Positions 53,876-62,178 of a stretch of 64,000 bases of DNA are shown here, one piece after another (the first letter of the stretch is position 1; the number at the start of each line of letters is the position of its first letter). The DNA is from JBKECO01 sp047974745. Lineage in GTDB: Bacteria; Bacillota; Clostridia; Lachnospirales; Lachnospiraceae. The notes beneath the pieces are model-generated. The model saw only the letters and a list, made by a program, of their open reading frames with translations. It made no database searches and was not told where the DNA came from. The position numbers were made by a program, and so were the translations under genes. The stretch covers positions 1-64,000 of the forward strand of contig JBKECO010000003.1 of the NCBI GenBank assembly GCA_047974745.1, in the 5' to 3' direction.

Positions 53876-55831
53876 ATGAATTTGACACTAAGTAAAGAAC
53901 AGCTTTCTGCGACTAGACATGGGAGAGGACCAATGCTGGTTCTCGCAGGACCCGGATCTGGAAAGACCCTTGTTATCACAGAGCGTATTGCACACCTGAT
54001 TCAAAATGAGAAAGTTAAGCCTGCTGAACTATTAGTCATTACGTTTACAAAAGCAGCGGCACTGCAGATGGAGAGACGTTTTCAAAACAGGTTTGATACG
54101 AATGCGTATACGAGCCGGGTCACATTTGGAACCTTTCATGCTGTTTTTTTTAAAATACTAAAGCATTCCTATCAGTTCAATGCATCTAACATCATACGTG
54201 AAGAGGAACGATATCAGTTCGCAAGAGAGCTGATTTCAAAATATCGTTTGGATTTCGATGAGGAAGCGGAGATGATCCAGCAGCTGTTCGCACAAATCAG
54301 TCTCATCAAGAATGAGCAGATCGACCTAAAGCATTTTTATTCAAAAACCTGTCCAGATGAGATTTTTAGAAGAATCTATCAAGAATATACAGCCTATTTG
54401 AAATCCATGCACAAAATTGATTTTGACGATATGCTGGTATATACTTTTGAGCTTTTTGAAAAAAGAAAAGATATTCTGCAGGCATGGCATAATAAGTTTC
54501 GTTATATATTGATCGATGAATTTCAGGATGTCAATTATCTGCAGTTCAAAATCCTAAAGATGATGGCAGCGCCGGAATATAATTTGTTTGCCGTAGGAGA
54601 TGATGACCAGTCTATTTATCATTTCAGAGGTGCAAGGCCAGAGATCATGCTGCAGCTGCCAGAGGTTTTTTCAGATCTTAAAATCATTGCCTTAACGGAG
54701 AATTACAGATGTGGGAGCAGGATCACGGAGGCTGCAGACAAAGTAATCGGACAAAATGAAAAGCGATATGATAAGTTGATCTCCTCTGTAAACGGGAAAC
54801 AGGGCATCGTTGAGGCAAAAGTATTTTTGTCACAAAAGGATCAGAATCTCTATTTGATCAAACATCTTTTTCTGCATAAGCATGATCTGCAAAACTGCGC
54901 AGTCCTATATCGTACCAATGTGCAGGTGCGGTTATTGATGTCTCAACTGATGGAATACAATATTCCATATCAGTGCAGGGATCGGATTCCGGATTTTTAT
55001 AGTCACTGGGTCGTAGAGGATGTTTTGACCTATATAAGAATCGCAATGGGAAGCAGAAGACGAAGTGATTTTTTGAAGATCATGAATCGTCCGAACAGAT
55101 ATCTCAGAAGGGACAGCCTGGATGAAAAGGAGGTGTCTTTCGAAGCCTGGATGTCATGTTACAGTGAACAGCCATGGATCGAAGAACGAATAGAACAGCT
55201 TCAATCAGATCTTCAATTCATTCGAGGGATCAAGCCATTTGCCGCTGTGAATTACATCCGCCAGTCCATTGGGTATGATGTTTTTTGCAAAGAATATGCT
55301 TCAGAAAGGAATTTAGACCAGGAGGAGCTTGTTGAAGTACTGAATACCCTTGCGGAAGATGCGAAGGAGTTCACGACCTGTCAGCACTGGTTCGAACATA
55401 TCGAACGATTTAAAAAAGAGATGGAACAAATGCACAAAAATCAGAATGGGAATGACTTGAAAACCGATCGACTGACCCTCTCTACCTACCATAGTGCAAA
55501 GGGACTTGAATATCAGTACGTCTATCTCGTAGATGTAAATGAAGAGACGATTCCATATAAAAAGGCCGTCCTTCCAAACGAAATCGAGGAAGAACGGCGC
55601 ATGTTCTATGTTGGCATGACACGGGCAATTAAAGAATTGCACCTATATGCGGTGGAAGAATGCAATGGTCACAGGGTGGAAGTATCCAGATTCTTAAAGG
55701 AATCAGGAATCGCTTATTCCTCTTCCTCAAATTCATCCAGCAGCTCATCGAACTTCTCAGATACCAAGTCGTACTCAGTATCATCTTCAATGTTTTCCAG
55801 AGTAGGATTGCCTTCCTCATCTTCAAAATAG
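53876..55831 (+). CDS. UvrD/Rep-family ATP-dependent DNA helicase
   Basis: 651 residues. Superfamily 1 motifs: LVLAGPGSGKT (I), VITFTKAAALQMERRF (Ia), ILIDEFQDVN (II), GDDDQSIYHFRGA (III), LTENYRCGSRI (IV), STYHSAKGLEYQYVYLVDVNE (V, cut here), RRMFYVGMTRA (VI). A 3'-5' helicase of the PcrA/UvrD kind, about 80 residues shorter than PcrA at the C-terminus. The final 45 residues are Ser-rich and lie on the strand opposite the acidic end of the DUF1292 gene; that tail is probably an accident of the overlap. AAAGGA precedes ATG 53876. Confidence 0.9.
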   Translation: MNLTLSKEQLSATRHGRGPMLVLAGPGSGKTLVITERIAHLIQNEKVKPAELLVITFTKAAALQMERRFQNRFDTNAYTSRVTFGTFHAVFFKILKHSYQFNASNIIREEERYQFARELISKYRLDFDEEAEMIQQLFAQISLIKNEQIDLKHFYSKTCPDEIFRRIYQEYTAYLKSMHKIDFDDMLVYTFELFEKRKDILQAWHNKFRYILIDEFQDVNYLQFKILKMMAAPEYNLFAVGDDDQSIYHFRGARPEIMLQLPEVFSDLKIIALTENYRCGSRITEAADKVIGQNEKRYDKLISSVNGKQGIVEAKVFLSQKDQNLYLIKHLFLHKHDLQNCAVLYRTNVQVRLLMSQLMEYNIPYQCRDRIPDFYSHWVVEDVLTYIRIAMGSRRRSDFLKIMNRPNRYLRRDSLDEKEVSFEAWMSCYSEQPWIEERIEQLQSDLQFIRGIKPFAAVNYIRQSIGYDVFCKEYASERNLDQEELVEVLNTLAEDAKEFTTCQHWFEHIERFKKEMEQMHKNQNGNDLKTDRLTLSTYHSAKGLEYQYVYLVDVNEETIPYKKAVLPNEIEEERRMFYVGMTRAIKELHLYAVEECNGHRVEVSRFLKESGIAYSSSSNSSSSSSNFSDTKSYSVSSSMFSRVGLPSSSSK

Positions 55832-56019
55832 CGATATAGATAGATCATACCTTCTTCGTTCGGGTCATCATTCTCATCTAACGGAAGCAGTGCGATATAA
55901 TCCTGTGTATTCACCTCAAATATTGTTATTATCTCACATTCCTCGATCGTTCCGTCATCAAGTTCTAGTGTAACGTTGATATGCTCATCTTCCGGCAATT
56001 CGTTATTTGGATTTTGCAT
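55714..56019 (-). CDS. DUF1292-family acidic protein
   Basis: 101 residues. VTLELDDGTIEECEIITIFEV and YIALLPLD then IYLYRYFEDEEG fit DUF1292 (YrzB-like), a small conserved Firmicute family of unknown function. The tail, FDELLDEFEEEE, is strongly acidic. AAAGGAGA precedes the ATG and a perfect consensus promoter lies 55 nt upstream. Its last 118 bp overlap the 3' end of the helicase gene on the other strand. Confidence 0.85.
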   Translation of the reverse strand: MQNPNNELPEDEHINVTLELDDGTIEECEIITIFEVNTQDYIALLPLDENDDPNEEGMIYLYRYFEDEEGNPTLENIEDDTEYDLVSEKFDELLDEFEEEE

Positions 56020-56074
56020 GAAAATCTCCTTTCAGAATAGTTACTCTTATAAGAATTTTATCTTAATTGATTTT

Positions 56075-56103
56075 ATTATAAAAAGCAATACGTGAAATGT
56101 CAA
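56075..56103 (-). promoter_or_regulatory. Perfect consensus promoter of the DUF1292 gene
   Basis: On the minus strand TTGACA (56098-56103), a 17-nt spacer, TATAAT (56075-56080): both hexamers and the spacer are ideal for SigA. Confidence 0.9.
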
Positions 56104-56140
56104 TGAAGTTGAAAAAGATGTACATAAAGTGCCTATAAAT

Positions 56141-56149
56141 GATATAATC
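56141..56149 (+). promoter_or_regulatory. Extended -10 promoter of the GH13-like gene
   Basis: TGATATAAT, with TATAAT at 56144-56149; no clear -35. Confidence 0.5.
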
Positions 56150-56186
56150 AGTTAAAAATGTTGAAAAAGTCCGGAGAGGAGTAATA

Positions 56187-57938
56187 ATGGTCTATCAGAT
56201 TGCAAAAGGGCAGAGCAGACAACTTGGGGTAAGGGCAGTAAAAGAAGGAATCGAGTTTTGTTTTCAGACAAGTAAGAAAGCAGAATGTGCGATTTTGATA
56301 TACGAAACTAAGGTAAAAAAGATCAAAATTCCAAATAATTGGCTGACAGGTGAGATCAATTGTGTGATTCTAAGACAGTTACCGGATATGGTATTCGAGT
56401 ATAATTTTGAAATAGATGGTGTAATCGTTCCTGATCCCTGTGCCAAAGTTTACAATGGGGCGAAAACCTTCGCATCAGATGAGGAAAGAAGGGATTTACG
56501 CTCCGTCTATTTTCCAGAACAGATCGAAGACTATTTGCAGGAAGAAATAGAGTATAGCAGCAATCTGTCTGAAACGATCTTGTATAAGCTGAATCTTCGT
56601 GGTTTTACTATGGGCGATAAAGGAAAAGGGAAACATGGAACATTTCAGGCACTAACAGAAAAAATTCCATATTTAAATGGTCTGGGAATCAATGCCATAC
56701 TTCTGATGCCTGTTTATGAATTTAATGAAATCATTCCGAATAAGGTTCTGGAACAGCGAGAAGGTGTACCAAAAATCAATTTGTGGGGCTATGGGGAGGG
56801 TTATTATTTTGCTCCCAAATCCTCGTTTACACAGGGAACTTCTCCTGTGGAAGAATTTAAAGAATGTATACAGGCGCTGCATCAGCATGGAATCAGCTGC
56901 TACCTGGAGTTCGACTTTTCAAAAGAAGAATCGATTTTTACGATTATTGATGTATTACGCTACTGGAAACTCACCTACCAGATCGATGGTTTTCATCTGA
57001 TTGGAACAGAAAGGGAGGCAGAACTTATTCTCTCTGATCCATTTTTAAAAGAGTCAGTTTTTTTTATGCAGCAACATCTGCAAAATGATCATTTTCTGCC
57101 TTATTGTGATGAGTTTTTTTATCCTGTTCGAAAAATGCAGAATACAGGACTGACAAATATGCAGGAACTTTTAAGTGCAATGTTTCCTAATGAACTGAAG
57201 CTGAATTATCTAGCGGATCAGAATGGATTTACTTTGTATGATCTCTTTTCCTATGAACAAAAACACAACGAAGCAAATGGTGAATATAATCTGGATGGAT
57301 CTGATTATAATTTCAGTACGAACTGCGGCGTGGAAGGTGAAACAAAAAAAAGAGGAATCCTTGAGCTCAGATACCAGAAAATAAAAAATGCTCTGATCAT
57401 GCTGTATTTCTCCCATGGAGTTCCGATGCTTTTTTCCGGTGATGAGTCAGGGAATACGCAGCAGGGGAATAACAATGCCTATTGTCAGGATAATCTGGTT
57501 GGATGGGTGGATCAGAAACAGACAACAGCATCAAAACAGCTTTTACAATTTACTTCTGAACTGATCTCCTTCCGAAAAAGACATGATATTCTGAATCAAA
57601 GCACGCCGTATCTGATGAAAGATACCAAAAGCTGTGGATATCCGGATCTGTCATTTCATGGAGAAAATGCGTGGATCACATTTGGTATTGAAATGAGACA
57701 GTCGATTGGAATCCTGTTCGGCGGTGAATATGGTTTTACAAATAAGGACTATATCTACTTGGCAATGAATTTTTCAAATCAAATGAAAAAGCTGGCACTC
57801 CCAAAACTTCCGGGGAAAAAGCAATGGTATCTTGAAATAGACACGAGTCAAAAAGAGAGTTTTGTAACATCAGAAATTATAACAACAAAAGAAATTACAG
57901 TTCCCGCAGGTATCTTTTTGGTGCTGACAGGGAGATAG
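56187..57938 (+). CDS. GH13 isoamylase/GlgX-like protein with degenerate catalytic site
   Basis: 583 residues. A CBM48-like beta domain (1-125), then a (beta/alpha)8 barrel of the glycogen-debranching type: LYKLNLRGFTMG, KGKHGTFQALTEKIPYLNGLG, LWGYGEGYYFAPKS, and GDESGNTQQGNNNAYCQDN (near 418). The catalytic places are altered: DVVYNH-type region I reads LEFDFSKEES (near 242), the nucleophile region GFRFD reads GFHLIG (near 267), and the HDG of region IV reads QNG (near 345). The barrel is otherwise complete and uninterrupted. Probably a non-hydrolytic glucan-binding or regulatory relative. Start supported by GGAGAGGAG. Confidence 0.8.
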   Translation: MVYQIAKGQSRQLGVRAVKEGIEFCFQTSKKAECAILIYETKVKKIKIPNNWLTGEINCVILRQLPDMVFEYNFEIDGVIVPDPCAKVYNGAKTFASDEERRDLRSVYFPEQIEDYLQEEIEYSSNLSETILYKLNLRGFTMGDKGKGKHGTFQALTEKIPYLNGLGINAILLMPVYEFNEIIPNKVLEQREGVPKINLWGYGEGYYFAPKSSFTQGTSPVEEFKECIQALHQHGISCYLEFDFSKEESIFTIIDVLRYWKLTYQIDGFHLIGTEREAELILSDPFLKESVFFMQQHLQNDHFLPYCDEFFYPVRKMQNTGLTNMQELLSAMFPNELKLNYLADQNGFTLYDLFSYEQKHNEANGEYNLDGSDYNFSTNCGVEGETKKRGILELRYQKIKNALIMLYFSHGVPMLFSGDESGNTQQGNNNAYCQDNLVGWVDQKQTTASKQLLQFTSELISFRKRHDILNQSTPYLMKDTKSCGYPDLSFHGENAWITFGIEMRQSIGILFGGEYGFTNKDYIYLAMNFSNQMKKLALPKLPGKKQWYLEIDTSQKESFVTSEIITTKEITVPAGIFLVLTGR

Positions 57939-57967
57939 TATATGGTCATGGCAGGAGATTCAGGGAT

Positions 57968-58516
57968 ATGAAAGCATGGCAGCATTTTAAAACGATTTTG
58001 AATCATAAGAAACTTGTCCGAAGAGGCTGTTTTTCTGTCGGACTTTACTGGCAGGGATTAAAACACGATCTATCAAAATATTCTCCAGTTGAATTTTTGG
58101 TTGGATGCAGGTATTATCAGGGAAATATGAGTCCTAACAATGCGGAACGATTTCATAAAGGGTATTCAGCAGCCTGGCTTCACCATAAAGGAAGAAATAA
58201 GCATCATTTAGAGTACTGGATTGATTATGATCCGGTGAGCGACCATATCGCAGGCATGAAAATGCCGAAGAAATATGTAATTGAAATGTTCATCGACAGA
58301 ATGTCTGCCTGCAAGAATTATATGGGGGAGAACTATAAAAATTCCTCAGCGCTGGAGTATTATGAAAGAGGAAGGCACCATTATATCATGCATGATGAAA
58401 GCCGTGCCTTTCTGGAAAAGCTCCTGCATTTACTTGCTGATGAAGGCGAAGATAAGACATTCCAGTATATAAAGAGAAACATACGGGAGATCAAGAGAAA
58501 GGAAAGACGGTTATGA
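57968..58516 (+). CDS. DUF5662-family protein, unknown function
   Basis: 182 residues. Rich in His, Tyr and Arg: LYWQGLKHDLSKYSP, AWLHHKGRNKHHLEYW and RGRHHYIMHDESRAFLEKLL. I recall this family as DUF5662; the conserved His-Asp pairs (KHDLSK, HHLEYW) suggest a metal-dependent hydrolase of the HD kind, but this is inference. A ribosome site (GGAGATTCAGGG) precedes ATG 57968. The stop overlaps the trpS start (TTATGA), so the two are translationally coupled. Confidence 0.75.
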   Translation: MKAWQHFKTILNHKKLVRRGCFSVGLYWQGLKHDLSKYSPVEFLVGCRYYQGNMSPNNAERFHKGYSAAWLHHKGRNKHHLEYWIDYDPVSDHIAGMKMPKKYVIEMFIDRMSACKNYMGENYKNSSALEYYERGRHHYIMHDESRAFLEKLLHLLADEGEDKTFQYIKRNIREIKRKERRL

Positions 58517-59517
58517 TAAACGACAAGAAAATTTTGTACAGTGGAATGCAGGCTACGGGTTCCCTTACATTGGGGAATTACCTTGGAGCACTGAAGAACT
58601 GGGTTTCACTGAATGAAGAATATGAATGCCTTTACGGAGTAATGGATCTGCATTCCCTTACTGTTCGGCAGAACCCGGCAGAGTTCCGCAAAAATGCCAG
58701 GTCACTTTATGCACTGTACGTTGCAGCTGGACTCGATCCTGAAAAAAACTGTATTTATTATCAGTCACATGTCTCGGAACATGCAGAACTGGCATGGATC
58801 CTAGGTTGCTATACCTATCTGGGCGAACTGAGCCGAATGACTCAGTTCAAAGATAAAGCTGCAAAAGGCGGTGATAATTTAAATGCAGGTCTCTATACGT
58901 ATCCCATACTGATGGCTGCTGATATATTACTTTATCAGACAGACCTCGTGCCCGTAGGGAAAGACCAGAAGCAGCATTTGGAAATCGCAAGAGATATTGC
59001 CCTGCGGTTCAATTCGATCTATGGAGATGTATTTACTGTTCCAGAACCCTATATTGCTGAGGCAGGAGCTAAGATAATGAGCCTGCAGGAACCGGATAGA
59101 AAAATGTCAAAATCAGATGAGAACGAAAATGCTACGATACGTCTCCTTGACACAAAAGATACGATTATTCGTAAATTCAAAAGGGCGGTTACGGATTCGG
59201 ATTCTGTCATTAAATATACACAAGATAAGCCGGGAATCAGTAACCTGATGGAAATCTACTCTTGTATCAATGGGAAATCCTATGATGACATTGAAAAAGA
59301 ATTTTATGGCAGAGGTTATGGAGAATTTAAACTTGCAGTTGGCGAAGCAGTAGCAGATGAACTGATCCCGATCCAGTCCAGATATGAAGAACTGATAAAA
59401 GATAAAACGTATCTTGACTCAGTCATTTCACAAAATGATGAGAAGGCAGCTTACTATGCAAGCAGAACCATGCGAAAGGTGCAAAAAAAGGTCGGTCTGA
59501 CAGAGAAGATCCGCTAA
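58513..59517 (+). CDS. trpS: Tryptophanyl-tRNA synthetase
   Basis: 334 residues. Class I motifs: SGMQATGSLTLGNYLGALKNW (HIGH region, cut) and DRKMSKSDENENATI (KMSKS). It charges tRNA-Trp. Starts inside the DUF5662 stop by a 4-base overlap, which is unusual for a synthetase and ties its translation to that gene. Unlike the trpXYZ genes, it has no T-box leader. It converges on the RluA-type gene with 34 nt between stops. Confidence 0.96.
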   Translation: MINDKKILYSGMQATGSLTLGNYLGALKNWVSLNEEYECLYGVMDLHSLTVRQNPAEFRKNARSLYALYVAAGLDPEKNCIYYQSHVSEHAELAWILGCYTYLGELSRMTQFKDKAAKGGDNLNAGLYTYPILMAADILLYQTDLVPVGKDQKQHLEIARDIALRFNSIYGDVFTVPEPYIAEAGAKIMSLQEPDRKMSKSDENENATIRLLDTKDTIIRKFKRAVTDSDSVIKYTQDKPGISNLMEIYSCINGKSYDDIEKEFYGRGYGEFKLAVGEAVADELIPIQSRYEELIKDKTYLDSVISQNDEKAAYYASRTMRKVQKKVGLTEKIR

Positions 59518-59551
59518 TATCTGAAAGCCTCTGTTGACCATGTATACATCC

Positions 59552-60441
59552 CTATTCAGATACTGCTGTCATAATAAAATCCTTAGGCCATGGAGCATGA
59601 AGACAGATCAGTTCTTTCGTGATAGGATGCCAAAAGGATATTTTTCCGGCATGAAGTGCCTGACGTTCCATTTTTTGACATGTTGGATTGTATAAAAAAT
59701 CGCCGATCAGTGGATGTCCAATGGACTTCATATGAACGCGTATCTGATGAGTTCTGCCTGTTTCAAGTTTTAATGAAACAAGGGAGAGCTCATTTTCTGT
59801 TTTTATCCTGCTAAAATGTGTGACGGCAGATACTCCCAGGCTCTCGTTGATCTCTCTTTCGATGAGAGATTCAGATACTCGTGCAATGGGGGAATCTATC
59901 GTGCCATAAAGTTCAATGATGCCTTCTACGATGGCATAGTAGGTTCTGGAAATGGATCCATTTTTCATATCTGAATTTAAAATTGCACTGCTTAAAGGAT
60001 TCTTGGCAACGATGGTGATTCCACTCGTATCCCGATCAAGGCGGTTCACACAGCGGAATACAAAGGGACTGTCGCATGTACGGAAATAGCCAAAAAGGGC
60101 ATTTGCAAGTGTTTGCTCAGAATGATTTAAAGAAGGATGTATCGGCATACCAGCGGGCTTGTCAATTACGATAAGATCCTCATCCTCATATAGAACTGAT
60201 ATCGGAATCTGCTCTGGAAGAATCTGTTTTAAGTCACATGCTTCCTCAATGAAGACATGGATCAGATCCTGCTTGTTTAAACTCACATTCAGATATGCAG
60301 ATTCTCTATTTACCAGAACGGATCCGGGATTTTTTTCAGTTGAATTAGAATACTCCGCGTGAAACCTTGGGCCTTTAATACATGGAGAAGGGATTGTCCT
60401 TCTTCCGATTCCGAAACCGTTATTTGTAAAGATCGATTCAT
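59552..60441 (-). CDS. RluA-family pseudouridine synthase, frame broken by one base
   Basis: The catalytic part (from GTG 60286, 244 residues) is intact: PISVLYEDEDLIVIDKPAGM, the active-site block RCVNRLDRDTSGITIVAKN, and LETGRTHQIRVHM. A typical N-terminal RNA-binding domain (about 50 residues: MNRSLQITVSESEEGQSL at 60441, QGFTRSILIQLKK) lies upstream but in another frame. A run of seven A on the coding strand (60330-60336) would need one more A to join them; as written, the first frame stops about 20 nt later. It should modify uridine in rRNA or tRNA. Either a sequencing slip, a recent mutation or slippage. Confidence 0.75.
60330..60336 (-). other. A7 homopolymer at the frameshift in the pseudouridine synthase gene
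   Basis: Seven T on the plus strand (A7 coding). Eight would restore a continuous frame reading LKKNPGSVLVNRES. Confidence 0.75.
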
Positions 60442-60543
60442 GATAGTCTACCTAATATTCCTATACTGCATATTTGCTTGCTGATTTCAATAATGGATTT
60501 TATCACAGCCAATAAAAAAATACTAGTCATTCTCAGTTCCCTA

Positions 60544-60552
60544 TGATAGAAT
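60544..60552 (+). promoter_or_regulatory. Possible extended -10 promoter of yifB
   Basis: TGATAGAAT (TAGAAT at 60547-60552) in the 177-nt gap between divergent genes; no clear -35. Confidence 0.35.
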
Positions 60553-60571
60553 GTGCTATATCTTTTATCTT

Positions 60572-60586
60572 TGCACGAGTCGTGCA
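60572..60586. promoter_or_regulatory. 15-bp palindrome in the yifB-dprA leader
   Basis: TGCACGA-G-TCGTGCA: 7-bp arms about one base. It lies between the possible -10 and the yifB ribosome site, a place where a repressor would act. No known operator matched. Confidence 0.5.
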
Positions 60587-60618
60587 CAATCCCCTTTTTT
60601 GAGAATAAAGGAGCAAAA

Positions 60619-62178
60619 TTGTATAGTAATATTTCAACTGCTGCTATTTTAGGTATGCAGTGTATTTTTGTTCAGGTCGAAGCGGATGTAAGTGATGGAC
60701 TTCCTATGTTTGAAATGGTAGGAGTTTTGTCGCCTGAAGTAAGGGAAGCCAGGGAACGTGTCAGAACTGCACTAAAGAACTGTGGTGTTGCGCTGCCTGC
60801 AAAACGATATACAATCAATCTATTCCCTGCAAATATCAGAAAATCAGGTACAGGGTATGATCTGCCAATCGCTGTTGCTGTATTGTCTGCATTAGGAATC
60901 CTGCCAATGCAGAAGTTGAAACATGTATTAGTGATCGGGGAACTTGGATTAGATGGCAGAGTGTTACCGGTCAGAGGAATCCTTCCAATAGTTTCAGAAG
61001 CAAAGAGAGCGGAATTTAGCCTTTGCATCCTTCCAAATGAAAATCTGACCGAGGGCTTGCAGGTAGAAGGAATTGAATTGTGGGGGGTCAGTAGTCTAAG
61101 GGAAACGATTGAATGCTTTCGCACCGAAACCCAACCAAAAGAATGTGCAAGAACTAATTGTAAAAATGTTAATTATAATATAGAAGAAAGTCAGCTACAG
61201 GATTGTAATTTGGATTTTTCAGATGTGCAGGGACAGGCAGCATTAAAGAGAGCGAGTGAAATAGCGGTATCAGGAATGCATAATTTACTGATGGTTGGAC
61301 CACCAGGGAGTGGAAAGACCATGATTGCAAAAAGAATACCTTCGATTCTGCCTCCTTTGGAAAAATCTGAGCAGATTGAGATTGCAAAAATCTACAGTGT
61401 ATGTGGGAAGTTCCAAGAAAGAGAAGATCATATGCATATTAGACCATTTCGGGATCCACATCATACCATTTCCCCTTTTGGACTATCAGGGGGAGGGTCT
61501 TTGCCAAATCCGGGCGAGATATCTCTAGCTCATAAAGGGATATTATTTTTAGACGAGCTGCCGGAATTTTCACAGACAACCCTTGAAATTCTCAGGCAGC
61601 CATTAGAAGACAAGCGTATCAGGCTGGTGCGTGTATCTGGCAGTTTTTCATTTCCAGCAGACTTTATTTTGGTTGCAGCAATGAATCCATGTAAATGTGG
61701 ATATTTTCCGGACAGACAAAAATGCAGGTGCAGTCAGGATTCCATAAAAAAATACTTAGGGCGAATCAGTCAGCCTCTGTTGGATCGTATTGATATTTCT
61801 GTACAGGCTGAAAGACTCACATTTCAAGAATTAACAGACCGCTCGATGCAGCAGGAATCATCTTGTGTAATACAAGAAAGGGTCACAAATGCGGTGAAAA
61901 AGCAGATGCATAGGTTTCGTGACACCAAAATACTTTATAACAGTCAGATCAGCCCGAAGGATATTGAAGATTACTGTCAGCTGGGGCATTTCGAAAAGGA
62001 ATTTCTTAGAGACTTTTATCATTCCAGTCAAATCAGTGCCAGAAGTTATCATAAGATACTAAAGGTAGCGAGAACGATCGCAGATCTGGATGAAAGCAAT
62101 GAAGTAAGAACGAAGCATCTGAGTGAAGCAGTCTGTTTTCGGACAATGGATAAAAAATTATGGGAGTGTGAAGGATGA
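60619..62178 (+). CDS. YifB/ComM-family Mg-chelatase-like AAA ATPase
   Basis: 519 residues from TTG 60619 (AAAGGAG 6 nt upstream); the open frame back to 60553 lacks a ribosome site and family sequence. An N-terminal Lon-protease-like fold (SDGLPMFEMVGVLSPEVREARERV, cut), then GPPGSGKTMIAKRIP (Walker A, near residue 235), GILFLDELPEF (Walker B), NPCKCGYFPD with the Cys cluster, and a Mg-chelatase C-terminal domain. ComM-type helicases extend branch migration in transformation. It overlaps dprA by four bases, which supports a DNA-uptake role. Confidence 0.9.
   Translation: MYSNISTAAILGMQCIFVQVEADVSDGLPMFEMVGVLSPEVREARERVRTALKNCGVALPAKRYTINLFPANIRKSGTGYDLPIAVAVLSALGILPMQKLKHVLVIGELGLDGRVLPVRGILPIVSEAKRAEFSLCILPNENLTEGLQVEGIELWGVSSLRETIECFRTETQPKECARTNCKNVNYNIEESQLQDCNLDFSDVQGQAALKRASEIAVSGMHNLLMVGPPGSGKTMIAKRIPSILPPLEKSEQIEIAKIYSVCGKFQEREDHMHIRPFRDPHHTISPFGLSGGGSLPNPGEISLAHKGILFLDELPEFSQTTLEILRQPLEDKRIRLVRVSGSFSFPADFILVAAMNPCKCGYFPDRQKCRCSQDSIKKYLGRISQPLLDRIDISVQAERLTFQELTDRSMQQESSCVIQERVTNAVKKQMHRFRDTKILYNSQISPKDIEDYCQLGHFEKEFLRDFYHSSQISARSYHKILKVARTIADLDESNEVRTKHLSEAVCFRTMDKKLWECEG

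Noticed and set aside
59518..59562. Inverted repeat TATCTGAA/TTCAGATA between trpS and the RluA gene as a terminator
   Set aside because: The loop is too long and no T-run follows on either strand.
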